NCBI RefSeq assembly: GCF_900105355.1
Contig: NZ_FNSC01000001.1
Span: 1,426,001-1,490,000 of the forward strand
Reading direction: 5' to 3'
Source of the DNA: Pseudomonas anguilliseptica
Lineage (GTDB): Bacteria; Pseudomonadota; Gammaproteobacteria; Pseudomonadales; Pseudomonadaceae
Length of the DNA stretch: 64,000 nt
The notes beneath the pieces are model-generated. The model saw nothing but the letters and a program-made list of their open reading frames with translations. It made no database searches and was not told the origin of the DNA. The translations under genes and the position numbers were made by a program. Each line of letters begins with the position of its first letter. Position 1 is the first letter of the stretch. This document shows, piece by piece, positions 8,153 through 16,843 of the stretch.

Positions 8153-9259
8153 TTGGGGTCATTGGCGTAGGTCTTGTCCAACTCGCCGAGGGCCTGGTTG
8201 ACCTCGATCTGCAGACGCTTGTCGAGCGCGCCATCACCGGCCTGGGCGGTGATCGCCTGGGCCAGGCCGAGGTAATTCTCCGGGCTTTTGAACTTGGAGG
8301 TGCGGCCCTGTTCCATGGCTTGGCGGTAGGCCTTGCCAGCGCTGTCATAGTCCTGGTTATCCAGGGCCAGCTTGCCCAGTTGCATCTGCCGGCGGATCGC
8401 CAGCGGCGCGAGCTTCACGGCATCTTCCAGGGCTTGCTGGGCGCGCTGGCTCTCACCCTGGGCCAACAGCACGGCGGCCAGGCCGTCATACAGTGCCGGC
8501 ATCATCGGGAACAGCTGCAAACCCTTTTCATAGAGGGTCTGCGCGCGGCTCAACTCGCCGCGCTTGTGCAGCAGACTGGCCAGCGCAATCTGCGCCCAGG
8601 GTAGCGGCCGCTCGGCCAGCACGCCATTGAGCAACTGCTCCAGTTCATCGTTACGCCCCAGCTCGCGCAGGGCACCGGCCTTGTAACGCTGGCACAGCGG
8701 CAGGTAGCGTTTGTCCTGCTGGCTCAGCTCGTTACAAGCCGTCAGCACAGCAGCCGAGTCTTGCTTGTCGAGGCCCTGGAGAATGCCCTTGAGGGCGTTC
8801 TTGCGCTCGGCCAGCTTGTCCAGGCGCTGGTCGAGGCTGGCGCGGTTGAACGGTTTGGTCAGGTAGGCATCGGGCTCGTGCTCCAGGGCGCTAAGCACCA
8901 TGGCCTGGCTGCTTTCGGCGGTGACCATGACGAAGATGCACTGGTGGCTGATCAGCTTGCCGGCGATCAGTTCTTCCAGCACCTGCTGACCGTTCTTGCC
9001 GCCGCCCAGGTTGTAGTCATGCAGGATGATGTCGTAGCGCTTGTTGCGGCACAGCGTCAGGGTTTCTTCGCCGCGGTCGGCGGTGTCCACATCGCGCACA
9101 CCGAGGTCGCGCAACATGGCTTTGACCGAACTACGGAAATCGGAGAAGTCGTCGACAATCAGAAAGCGCTTGCTGCCGTAATCCAGAATCGAGAGAGTCC
9201 TTGAACTGCAGGGTCAGAATCACCCCAGTGTAGTTGCCGGCCCACTCGCTGCCAGCTCG

Positions 9260-9913
9260 TCAACGCTGGCCTGGTTCCAGATCGAGCAAGTTGAGAAGAA
9301 AACGCGCGAAGTAGGTCAGGTCCTGCTCCATGGCCTGCCGCGCAGCCTTGGCGTCACCGGCCTCGATGGCGGCAAAAGCATCCTCGTGGAAGTCGTTGAG
9401 GCGCAGCGACAAATCGGCGTCGGTGAACAGCCGGTTGAAGAACGGCCCGACCTGCAGCCACAGCGATTCGATGCTGCGCAGCAACACCGGGTTACCGCAG
9501 GCGCTGTAGAGGTGCAGGTGGAACTGGCTGTTGGCGTCCAAATAAGCCTGTACCTGGCGCTGCTCGATGGCTTGATCCATACGCGCCACGCATTCGCGCA
9601 ACTCGACCAGGTTGGCCGGCGTCAGGCGCGGCGTGGCCAGCTCCACGGCCAGGCCTTCAAGGCCCAAACGCACCTGATAGATATTCTGATAACGCTCGCG
9701 GGTCATCGGCGGTACGCGCACCGAGCGCTGCGGCTCGCCTTCCAGCGCGCCCTCGGCCACCAGGCGCTGCAGAGCGGCGCGCACCGGCATCGGACTGGTG
9801 CCCCATTCGGCCGCCAGATCACGAATTTTCAAACGCTCGCCGGGCTGGAAGCGCCCCGCCAGCAGGCTTTCACGAATACGTTGGTAGAGCTGTTCCTGCA
9901 GATTGTCGGCCAT
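9260..9913 (-). CDS. GntR-family transcriptional regulator, FadR/VanR type
   Basis: The 217-residue protein has an N-terminal winged helix (LYQRIRESLLAGRFQPGERL, IRDLAAEWGTSPMPVRAAL, residues 9-65) and a helical FCD ligand domain with metal-type ligands (NSQFHLHLYSACGN; residues around 130-145). FCD regulators usually sense an organic acid or amine-derived metabolite and repress adjacent catabolic genes. The TGTGATCACA palindromes at 10904 and 10967 are likely its operators. The ATG at 9913 is chosen over a TTG two codons upstream. Confidence 0.87.
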   Translation of the reverse strand: MADNLQEQLYQRIRESLLAGRFQPGERLKIRDLAAEWGTSPMPVRAALQRLVAEGALEGEPQRSVRVPPMTRERYQNIYQVRLGLEGLAVELATPRLTPANLVELRECVARMDQAIEQRQVQAYLDANSQFHLHLYSACGNPVLLRSIESLWLQVGPFFNRLFTDADLSLRLNDFHEDAFAAIEAGDAKAARQAMEQDLTYFARFLLNLLDLEPGQR

Positions 9914-10011
9914 GGTCAATCACCCACACGCCGGTGGTGCCGGAAGTTGAGCGAGGGTCAGCGAGCAGTTGCGCATGTAATTCTCCGATGTTTAGAAATT
10001 GACCTGAGTGG

Positions 10012-10112
10012 TTCTGCTAGAGGCAGGCTAGGCGCAGGGAGGCTTGAAAAGCGGAGTTGACTGCAGTCAATGAGCATTTTCGAGCCTTCCTGCAACAACG
10101 CCTGACCGACGC
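10012..10112. repeat. Intergenic stem-loop repeat, family A copy 2
   Basis: GGAGGCTTGAAAAGCGGAGT then TGACTG (10038-10063) is mirrored by CAGTCAATGAGCATTTTCGA then GCCTTCC, an almost perfect long hairpin around a central TGACTGCAGTCA. It shares the core GCGGAGT...ATGAGCATTT-CGAGCC with the copy at 2932-3048. It occupies the gap between the GntR and dehydrogenase genes. Confidence 0.7.
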
Positions 10113-10120
10113 AGAAACGC

Positions 10121-10891
10121 TCAGGGGGCCTTGTTTTCAATAAGACAGTTGCCACCATCCACTACCAGCACTTCACCAGTGATATAGCTAGCCTCGGGCG
10201 ACGCGAGAAAGACCACGGCGGCAGCCACTTCTTCTGGCCGCCCGGCGCGACGCATCGGCGTGTATTGCGCCGCATGGCGCTCTTCTTCGGTATTCGAACT
10301 CGTAGCAATCCAACCCGGCGCCACGCTGTTGACCGTGATGCCCTGCTTGGCCACTTCCAGCGCCAGGCCCATGCTCAGGCCGAGCATACCGGCCTTGGCT
10401 GCACTGTAGGCCGCCTCGCCGGGGTTGCTGCCGCGGGTGCCGGTGGTCGAGCTGATATTGACGATGCGCCCGTAACCCCGCGCCCGCATGCCCGGCAGCA
10501 CCGCGTGAGTGAGCAGAAACGCCGTACCGAGGTTGCGCGCGATGGACAGGTTCCACGTCATCAAATCCATGTCCGCCAGTTCGGCGAACGGTTCGGGGCT
10601 GCCTTGCATGGCCATGCCGGCGTTGTTCACCAGAATATCGATCTGCCCCCACTGCGCCTGCGCCCAGTCGAGCAATTCGCCGACCTGCTGCTCATCGGTC
10701 AGGTCAGCTGCACGGCCACGTGCTTGAATACCTTCGGCACACAATTCGGCAACCCGTTGCTCAACCCGCGCACTGCTGGCAGTCAGCAACACCCGCGCGC
10801 CGGCACGACCCAGGCGGCGGGCAATGGCCAGGCCGATACCGGATTCACTGCCCGCACCGCTGATCAATGCAACGTGCTGTTGGAAGACCAT
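10121..10891 (-). CDS. Short-chain dehydrogenase/reductase (SDR)
   Basis: A classical SDR of 256 residues: nucleotide-binding [15 protein letters not shown] near the N-terminus, NNAG in the middle, and the catalytic Ser (NISSTTG), Tyr and Lys (YSAAKAG) in order, then a C-terminal [11 protein letters not shown]. It probably oxidises or reduces a hydroxyl/keto group with NAD(P). The ATG at 10891 begins just before the Rossmann fold; a GTG at 10912 overlaps the upstream palindrome. It is transcribed divergently from the aminotransferase, with two TGTGATCACA sites between them, which points to shared control by the neighbouring GntR protein. Confidence 0.9.
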   Translation of the reverse strand: MVFQQHVALISGAGSESGIGLAIARRLGRAGARVLLTASSARVEQRVAELCAEGIQARGRAADLTDEQQVGELLDWAQAQWGQIDILVNNAGMAMQGSPEPFAELADMDLMTWNLSIARNLGTAFLLTHAVLPGMRARGYGRIVNISSTTGTRGSNPGEAAYSAAKAGMLGLSMGLALEVAKQGITVNSVAPGWIATSSNTEEERHAAQYTPMRRAGRPEEVAAAVVFLASPEASYITGEVLVVDGGNCLIENKAP

Positions 10892-10903
10892 TGCGCAACA
10901 TCC

Positions 10904-10913
10904 TGTGATCACA
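10904..10913. promoter_or_regulatory. Palindromic operator, TGTGATCACA (site 1)
   Basis: A perfect 10-bp palindrome lies 13 bases upstream of the dehydrogenase ATG. The same core recurs at 10967-10978. GntR/FadR-family proteins bind short palindromes of this kind, and such a gene lies next to the module. Confidence 0.6.
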
Positions 10914-10964
10914 AATATGGCGCTAATCTAGCAATAAAGCCTTAAAAAACCAATTCTTGAGTTT

Positions 10965-10980
10965 TTTTGTGATCACAAAA
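10965..10980. promoter_or_regulatory. Palindromic operator, TTTTGTGATCACAAAA (site 2)
   Basis: A perfect 16-bp palindrome 35 bases before the aminotransferase ATG, 61 bases from site 1. The paired sites sit between divergent start codons, the usual place for a repressor controlling both genes. Confidence 0.65.
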
Positions 10981-11014
10981 TAGCATGTGCAGATATTCGA
11001 ACGAGGTGTTCAAC

Positions 11015-12412
11015 ATGACTGCCAGTGGTATCAGCCCATCCGCCGTAGAAGCCTTCACCCAGCGCGAACGCGAGCGTTTTATCGCCCGCAACCCCAAATC
11101 CGTGGCCCTGGCCGAACGCGCACGCAACTCCCTATACGGCGGCGTACCGATGCACTGGATGGCCGACTGGTCGACCCCGGTGCCGCTGTTCGTCGAACGC
11201 GCCAAGGGCGCGCGCTTCTATGATGTCGACGGCCACGAATACATCGACTTCTGCCTGGGCGACACCGGCACCATGTTCGGCCACTCGCCGGACCCGATCG
11301 CCAAGGCCATCAGTGAGCAGGGCAACAACGGCCTGTCCACCATGCTGCCGGGCGAAGACGCCGTGGTCTGCGGCGAGTTGCTGGCCGCGCACTTCGGCCT
11401 GCCGTTCTGGCAGGTCACTGCCACGGCAACAGATTCGAATCGCTACGTACTGCGCTGGGCGCGCGAGATCACCCAGCGCAAGACCCTGCTGGTGTTCGAC
11501 GGCTGCTACCACGGCACCGTTGACGACGTGATGGTGCGCTACCGCGACGGCGAAACCGTGCCGCGCTCCGGGCTGGTCGGCCAGGCCTATGACCTGACCC
11601 AGTACAGCCGCTCAATCCCGTTCAACGATGTCGCGGCGCTGGAAGCGGCACTGGCCCAGGGCGACGTCTGCGCCCTGCTCTGCGAGCCGGCGATGACCAA
11701 CATCGGCATGGTCCTGCCCGAGCCGGGCTTTATGCAGAAGTGCCGCGAGCTGACGCGCAAGTACGGCAGCCTGCTGATCATCGATGAGACCCACACCATT
11801 TCCACCGACATCGGCGGCTGCACCAAGCTGTGGAACCTCGACCCGGACTTCTTCGTGGTCGGCAAGCCAATCGCCGGCGGCGTGCCCTGCGGCATCTTCG
11901 GCTGCAGCGCCGAGATGGCCGAAGCGATGACCGCCGCGCGCCAACGCGTCAGCGAGAACAGCCATGGCCACGGCCATAGCGGCATGGGCACCACCCTGTC
12001 GGCCAATGCCCTGGCCATGCACTGCATGCGCGCCAACCTGGAACAGGTGATGACCCCGGCCGCGTACGCGCACATGCTGCCGCTGGCCAAGCGCCTGGCC
12101 GACGGCTTCCGTAGCCTGATCAACAAGCACGACCTCAAGTGGTCGGTCACCGAACTGGGCGCGCGCAGCGAGTTCCAGTTCTGCCCGGTGTCGCCGAAGA
12201 CCGGCGCCGAAGCCGAAGCCGAAGCCGCCTTCCACGATGAGCTGCAGAGGGCCATCCACCTGTACCTGATCAACCGCGGCATCCTGATCACCCCGTTTCA
12301 CAACATGACCCTGTGCTGCCCGAGCACCACCGAGGCCGATGTGGACAAGCTGATCAGCATGCTCGACCAGGCCATCAGCGAGCTGCTGGCCATCCCCGGC
12401 GCCCGCGAGTGA
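11015..12412 (+). CDS. Class III (PLP-dependent) aminotransferase
   Basis: The 465-residue protein belongs to the fold-type I class III transaminases, close to the glutamate-1-semialdehyde aminomutase branch: FYDVDGHEYIDFCLGDTG, CYHGTVDD, LLIIDETH with the PLP-nitrogen Asp at about 258, and VVGKPIAGGVPCG with the Schiff-base Lys at about 284. It lacks a neighbouring heme pathway, so a catabolic role is likelier: moving an amino group between an amine or amino acid and a 2-oxo acid or aldehyde. The ATG at 11015 has GAGGTG upstream. A glutamine-synthetase-like gene follows on the same strand, which suggests a joint pathway. Confidence 0.87.
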   Translation: MTASGISPSAVEAFTQRERERFIARNPKSVALAERARNSLYGGVPMHWMADWSTPVPLFVERAKGARFYDVDGHEYIDFCLGDTGTMFGHSPDPIAKAISEQGNNGLSTMLPGEDAVVCGELLAAHFGLPFWQVTATATDSNRYVLRWAREITQRKTLLVFDGCYHGTVDDVMVRYRDGETVPRSGLVGQAYDLTQYSRSIPFNDVAALEAALAQGDVCALLCEPAMTNIGMVLPEPGFMQKCRELTRKYGSLLIIDETHTISTDIGGCTKLWNLDPDFFVVGKPIAGGVPCGIFGCSAEMAEAMTAARQRVSENSHGHGHSGMGTTLSANALAMHCMRANLEQVMTPAAYAHMLPLAKRLADGFRSLINKHDLKWSVTELGARSEFQFCPVSPKTGAEAEAEAAFHDELQRAIHLYLINRGILITPFHNMTLCCPSTTEADVDKLISMLDQAISELLAIPGARE

Positions 12413-12414
12413 CC

Positions 12415-12504
12415 CGTAGGGTGGATGACGCTCTTTTCATCCACCAACAGGCCATACCGACATTCAAGACCCCGGTGGATGGATAAAGCGCCATCCACCC
12501 TACG
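12415..12504. repeat. GTAGGGTGGATG inverted repeat, copy 1
   Basis: The ends CGTAGGGTGGATG and CATCCACCCTACG are exact reverse complements, with inner CATCCACC / GGTGGATGG sequences. The same design recurs at 62074-62149 and, with GGGTTA in place of GGATG, at 38904-39073. It fills the space between the aminotransferase and the ligase gene. Confidence 0.75.
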
Positions 12505-12541
12505 CCCAGGGCACAGCGTGCCCACTAGGTGAGACACCACC

Positions 12542-13921
12542 ATGCAATTCGCCCATCCCCAGGAAGCCCGCGACTTCCTCGCCGTCCACCCCGAAGTGCG
12601 CCTGATCGAGCTGATGCTGATCGACGCCAACGGCATCCCGCGCGGCAAGCTGTTGCACCGCGACGAACTGCTGGCGATCTTCGAGAACGGCCGCCCGCTG
12701 CCCAGTTCCATCCTCTCGCTGACCATCCAGGGCGAGGACGTCGAGGCCAGCGGCCTGGTCTGGGAAGTCGCCGATGCCGACTGCTGGACCTACCCGCTGC
12801 CCGGCAGCCTGACCCTGCAGCCATGGCGCGCCACGCCCACCGGCCAGTTGCAGGTGAGCATGCACCCGACCCAGGGCATGCCGGCCAGCCCCGGTGATCC
12901 GCGTCATGTGCTTGCCCGTGCCATCGACCGGCTGAAAGCAGACGGCTACCACCCGGTAATGGCGGTGGAGTTGGAGTTCTACCTGCTGGATAAACAGCGC
13001 GACGCCAATGGCCGCCCGCAACCGGTGCTGCAGGGCAATGGCGTGCGCCCGCAGGCGCCGCAGGTGTACGGCGTGCTGGAGCTGGAGCAGCAGCAGGCCT
13101 TCCTCGACGACCTGTATAGCGCCTGCGAGGCCCAGGGCCTGCAGGTGCGCACGGCGATTTCCGAGTACGCCCCCGGCCAGCTGGAGCTGACCCTGGAGCA
13201 CCGCTTCGACGCGCTGCAGGCCGTCGATGAAGGCATCCGCTACAAGCGCCTGGTCAAGGGCGTGGCCAACAAGCATGGCCTCATTGCCTGCTTTATGGCC
13301 AAGCCGTTCGGCGATCAGGCCGGCAGTGGCCTGCATATGCACGTCAGCCTGGCCGACGAGCAGGGCAACAACCTGATGGCCTCGGAACTTTCTGACCTTG
13401 AAGGCGGGCCCGGCACGCTCCTAAGACACGCCATCGGCGGCATGATGGCCACGCTCAACGACGCGCTGGCGATCTTCTGCCCCAACGCCAACTCCTACCG
13501 GCGCTTCCAGGCCAACAGCTACGCGCCGCTGGCCAAGAGCTGGGGCGTCAACAACCGCACCGTGTCGTTCCGCGTACCCGGCGGCCCGGCCAAGAGCCGC
13601 CATGTGGAGCACCGCATCTGCGGCGCCGATGCCAACCCCTACCTGGCCGCCGCGGCGATCCTGGCTGGTATCCACAAGGGCATTCGCGAGCAGATCGATC
13701 CGGGCGATGAGATCATCGGCAACGGTTACGAGCAGGCTCGCGAAACCCTGCCGACCGACTGGCTGACTGCGCTGCGTAACCTGGAACAGTCGGCCTGGGC
13801 CAAGGAGGCGCTGGGCGAGGACTTCCTGAAGATCTTCCTGGCGATCAAGTGGGAAGAGTTCCGCCAGTTCGTCGGCGAAGTCGGCGAGCAGGACTGGCGC
13901 TGGTACCTGACCCACGCCTGA
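12542..13921 (+). CDS. Glutamine-synthetase-like gamma-glutamyl-amine ligase
   Basis: The 459-residue protein has the glutamine synthetase fold: an N-terminal beta-grasp part (RLIELMLIDANGIPRGK), the metal/ATP loop ELEFYLLD, EYAPGQLELTL, FGDQAGSGLHMHVSL, and the ATP-binding VPGGPAKSRHVEHRICG. Its length and the absence of the adenylylation-type tail fit the PuuA/PauA group, which glutamylates amines such as polyamines at the cost of ATP, in preference to ammonia-assimilating GlnA. With the aminotransferase and dehydrogenase nearby, it probably belongs to an amine-use pathway. The substrate is not readable from sequence. Start ATG follows GGTGAG. Confidence 0.88.
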   Translation: MQFAHPQEARDFLAVHPEVRLIELMLIDANGIPRGKLLHRDELLAIFENGRPLPSSILSLTIQGEDVEASGLVWEVADADCWTYPLPGSLTLQPWRATPTGQLQVSMHPTQGMPASPGDPRHVLARAIDRLKADGYHPVMAVELEFYLLDKQRDANGRPQPVLQGNGVRPQAPQVYGVLELEQQQAFLDDLYSACEAQGLQVRTAISEYAPGQLELTLEHRFDALQAVDEGIRYKRLVKGVANKHGLIACFMAKPFGDQAGSGLHMHVSLADEQGNNLMASELSDLEGGPGTLLRHAIGGMMATLNDALAIFCPNANSYRRFQANSYAPLAKSWGVNNRTVSFRVPGGPAKSRHVEHRICGADANPYLAAAAILAGIHKGIREQIDPGDEIIGNGYEQARETLPTDWLTALRNLEQSAWAKEALGEDFLKIFLAIKWEEFRQFVGEVGEQDWRWYLTHA

Positions 13922-13976
13922 GGGCTGAAGTGCCACCAGCTACGCTGTACAGATTCGGAGCACCCTGGAGTGGCCC

Positions 13977-14708
13977 ATGCGCCTCTGCATTATCCTGGCC
14001 TGCTGGCTGTACAGCGCACTCGCAACGGCCGAACCGTTGCGCGTGGGCTTGGAGAATCACGACTACTACCCCTATTACAGCGCGGTAGAGGGTCAGGGCT
14101 TCGATGGCTACTGCATCGCCCTGCTGCAAGCCTTTGCCAAGCGCGAAGGCCTTGAGCTGGAACTGCGCCCGCAACCGGTCAACCGCCTGTACCGCAATTT
14201 GCTCAGCGAGCAGAACCTCGACCTGCTGTTCCCCGACAACCCAGCCTGGCCGCGCGAAGCCCGCGATGGCCAGACGCTGTATTACAGCCAGCCGGTGGTG
14301 CAGGTTGTCGACGCCACCCTGGTCCGCCCTGAGCGACTGGGCAAGGGCCTGGCTGTGGTCAAACGCCTGGGCATCGTCCGTGGCTTTACCGCCGAGGCCT
14401 GGCAGCCTGTCCTGGCCAAGGGCGGCGTTGAACTGGTGGAAGTTCAGGATATTCACAGCCTGATCCGCATGCTCGAGCGCAACCGCATGGATGCCATCTA
14501 CGTCAACCCACAGGTGGTGCAGCACCAGTTGCGCCAACTGGGCCTCGACGCCGCACACGTGCAGCTCGACCCACAGTTACCCCAGGTCAACACCAGCTTC
14601 CACCTGAGCAGCTACAAACACGCCGAACTGATCAAACGCTTTGACCGTTTTCTGCTTGAGGAAGCCGCGCAGTTAAGCCAGCTGCGCCAGCAGTTCAACC
14701 TGCCCTAA
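13977..14708 (+). CDS. Periplasmic solute-binding protein, family 3-like
   Basis: The 243-residue protein has a signal peptide (MRLCIILACWLYSALATA) and then the two-lobed family 3 binding-protein pattern (LRVGLENHDYYPY, FDGYCIALLQAFAK, DLLFPDNPAWP, MDAIYVNPQVV). No permease or ATPase genes are adjacent. It is a clear paralogue of the broken gene at 51098-51854, sharing FPDNP/YPDNP, TLYYSQ/TLHYSQ and YVNPQVV/YLNPQVV. The ligand is unknown; proteins of this type in Pseudomonas are often orphans. Confidence 0.82.
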   Translation: MRLCIILACWLYSALATAEPLRVGLENHDYYPYYSAVEGQGFDGYCIALLQAFAKREGLELELRPQPVNRLYRNLLSEQNLDLLFPDNPAWPREARDGQTLYYSQPVVQVVDATLVRPERLGKGLAVVKRLGIVRGFTAEAWQPVLAKGGVELVEVQDIHSLIRMLERNRMDAIYVNPQVVQHQLRQLGLDAAHVQLDPQLPQVNTSFHLSSYKHAELIKRFDRFLLEEAAQLSQLRQQFNLP

Positions 14709-14757
14709 CGCAGCGCCAAGCTGCCTTAAACGCAGCCAACGGCACACGCCAGCTGCT

Positions 14758-15237
14758 ATGGTTGGGCAAATCCCCGCACAGAGCCCGCTATGGAACCCGG
14801 ACATGGCCAATTTCTCCGGCAATGTCCACGGCGGCACCCTGCTCAAATACCTCGATGAAGTCGCCTATGCCTGCGCCAGCCGCTATGCCGGCTGCTACGT
14901 GGTGACCCTGTCAGTGGACCAGGTGATCTTCCGCGAACCGATCCACGTCGGCGAGTTGGTGACCTTTCTCGCCTCGGTCAATTACTCCGGACGCACCTCA
15001 ATGGAAGTCGGCATCAAGGTGATCACGGAAAATATCCGCGAACGCTCCGTGCGCCACACCAACAGCTGCTTCTTCACCATGGTGGCCGTGGATGAGCACG
15101 GTAAACCCGCGCCGATTCCCGCCCTCGAGCCTGCCACCGCCGACGCTGAACGCCGCCAGCGCCAGGCCCTGCAGCGTCGACAGATCCGCCACGAACTGCA
15201 ACAGCGTTACCAGGCGCTGAACGAAGAAAAAAGCTGA
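14758..15237 (+). CDS. Acyl-CoA thioesterase, hotdog fold
   Basis: The 159-residue protein matches the YciA/BACH-type thioesterases that cut acyl-CoA: NFSGNVHGGTLLKYLDEVAY holds the active-site Asn/His-Gly-Gly helix, and VTLSVDQVIFREPIHVGE and VRHTNSCFFTMVAVD are family hallmarks. A basic coiled C-terminus (ERRQRQALQRRQIRHEL) ends it. The N-terminus is irregular: the usual leader ahead of PDMANFSGN seems shortened. The start may be ATG 14758 or ATG 14803 (MANFSGN). Confidence 0.88.
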   Translation: MVGQIPAQSPLWNPDMANFSGNVHGGTLLKYLDEVAYACASRYAGCYVVTLSVDQVIFREPIHVGELVTFLASVNYSGRTSMEVGIKVITENIRERSVRHTNSCFFTMVAVDEHGKPAPIPALEPATADAERRQRQALQRRQIRHELQQRYQALNEEKS

Positions 15238-15301
15238 GCGAGCAGACAACCACACACGTCCCCGGCACAATCGCGCCCTGCGCATAACACCGAGTAAGGC
15301 C

Positions 15302-16840
15302 ATGGAAAGCCTGTATTTTTCCCCCATGCTGCTGGGTCTGAACCTGATGCTGGCGAGCGCCATAGCCTGCAGTGGGCTCTGGTATTTCTCCCGCCCCTAC
15401 CGGGGCCCCGGCCTGTGGATGCTGGGCAGCTGGACCCTGATCATCGGCATCCTGCTGTTTATGGGCTTTATGGTCAGTGGCAGCAAATTGCTGAATATTC
15501 TCGGCAATGCCCTGCAACTGGCCGGAGAGGCGCTCATCCTGCTCGGTGTGTTCCGCTTTCTCGGCCAGCCACTGCCCTGGTGGACCGTCCCCGCCAGCGC
15601 CGGGCTGATGAGCCTGGTCCTGAGCTGGCACTGGTGGCTAAGCCCCATCAACTCGGAATACCTTATCGCCCTGTACGCTGCCATTGGCGGCCTACTGCCG
15701 CTGCAGGCCTGCTGGGCGCTATGGCGTGCACCCAGCGAGGTGGAACTGCGCGGTGTCTGCCAGTTTGTCGCCATCGCCTTGTTGGGTTATGCCCTGATCA
15801 CCCTGCTGCGCGGCGTGATTGGCCTGCACGATGGCCTGCAAGGCATCGTCCATGACGACGTCACGCGCTCGGTAAGCTACCTGCTGCCCTACAACTTCGG
15901 CATTCCCCTGTGGCTTATGGCCCTGGTCGGCCTGGTGCTGCTGACCATGCGCCGCATCCTCGCCGACAGCCAGCGCAACGCCCAGCAGGCGGCCGCCAAC
16001 GCCGAGCGCTTTGAACGTCTGATGAGCGTGAGCAACGCCGGAGTGATGGTGCTCGACGGCGAACGCATCATCGACAGCAACCCCAAGCTGGAACAGCTGT
16101 TTGCGCAAACCCGTGAACAACTGCTCGGCCAACCGCTATCGCGGCTATTCGACAGCAGCAGCCAACAGCCGCTCAGCGACCTGCTGCAACAGGCCGACGG
16201 CCGTCCCCACGACCTCCTTGCCCAACGCGCTGACAGCCAGCCGTTCGCCGCTGAGTTGAGCATCGCGCGCCTGGCCGAAGCCCAGCAGCAGGTTGCCGAA
16301 ATCCGCGATGTCAGCCAGCGCAAGACCCTGGAAAAACAGCTGCGCCAGCTCGCCACCACCGACCCGCTGACCAACGCGCTCAACCGCCGCGCCTTCCAGC
16401 AGCGCGCCGAACACGAACTGCAGCGCAGCCAGCGCCAAGGCACACCGCTGTGCTTGGCGATGCTCGACTTCGACCACTTCAAACGGGTCAATGATCAGTA
16501 CGGCCATGCCGTCGGCGATCAGGTGCTGGTGGCATTCAGCGAACTGTGCCGCCAGCAGGCGCGCAGCACCGACCTGTTCGCCCGCTTTGGTGGTGAGGAA
16601 TTCGTCATCATCCTGCCCGACAGCGACCTCAACGCCGCGCAACAGCGCCTGGAACGCCTGCGCGGCAACCTGCACGCGCAACCCCTCGACACCGCTCAAG
16701 GCCCGCTGCAGGTCACCGTCAGCATCGGCCTGAGCTGCGCCCGCCCCGGCGACAGCCTGCAACAGCTGCTACAGCGCGCCGACACCCAGCTGTACAACGC
16801 CAAAGCGCAGGGGCGTAACCGTATTGCTCCAGAGGAATGA
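15302..16840 (+). CDS. Membrane diguanylate cyclase with PAS domain
   Basis: Residues 1 to about 220 contain roughly seven hydrophobic helices, forming a membrane sensor module. A short coiled linker (ADSQRNAQQAAANAERFERL) leads to a PAS domain (about 240-340), then a GGDEF domain with DPLTNALNRRAF, DFDHFKRVNDQYGHAVGD and the active-site motif GGEEF intact. It should make cyclic di-GMP from two GTP at the inner membrane and so promote surface attachment. I see no RxxD inhibitory site immediately before GGEEF. No EAL domain is present. Confidence 0.92.
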   Translation: MESLYFSPMLLGLNLMLASAIACSGLWYFSRPYRGPGLWMLGSWTLIIGILLFMGFMVSGSKLLNILGNALQLAGEALILLGVFRFLGQPLPWWTVPASAGLMSLVLSWHWWLSPINSEYLIALYAAIGGLLPLQACWALWRAPSEVELRGVCQFVAIALLGYALITLLRGVIGLHDGLQGIVHDDVTRSVSYLLPYNFGIPLWLMALVGLVLLTMRRILADSQRNAQQAAANAERFERLMSVSNAGVMVLDGERIIDSNPKLEQLFAQTREQLLGQPLSRLFDSSSQQPLSDLLQQADGRPHDLLAQRADSQPFAAELSIARLAEAQQQVAEIRDVSQRKTLEKQLRQLATTDPLTNALNRRAFQQRAEHELQRSQRQGTPLCLAMLDFDHFKRVNDQYGHAVGDQVLVAFSELCRQQARSTDLFARFGGEEFVIILPDSDLNAAQQRLERLRGNLHAQPLDTAQGPLQVTVSIGLSCARPGDSLQQLLQRADTQLYNAKAQGRNRIAPEE

Positions 16841-16843
16841 CGG

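Larger units (their letters stand above)
6389..9189 (-). pseudogene. REC-TPR response regulator, disrupted by an IS5-family element
   Basis: Two in-frame pieces of one gene flank the insertion sequence at 6961-8152. The N-terminal piece carries a receiver domain (FLIVDDFSDF, then LHDYNLGGGKNGQQVLEEL with the phospho-accepting Asp) and tetratricopeptide-like repeats; the C-terminal piece (6389-6956) continues the helical repeats. Removing the element and one TTGG target copy restores an uninterrupted frame (AND-PNVQV). The intact product would be about 537 residues. The 5' end is odd: no ATG, GTG or TTG lies before FLIVDD in this frame after the upstream TGA; the best-placed codon is ATT at 9187-9189 behind AAGGA. 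It forms an overlapping pair with the kinase. Confidence 0.88.
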
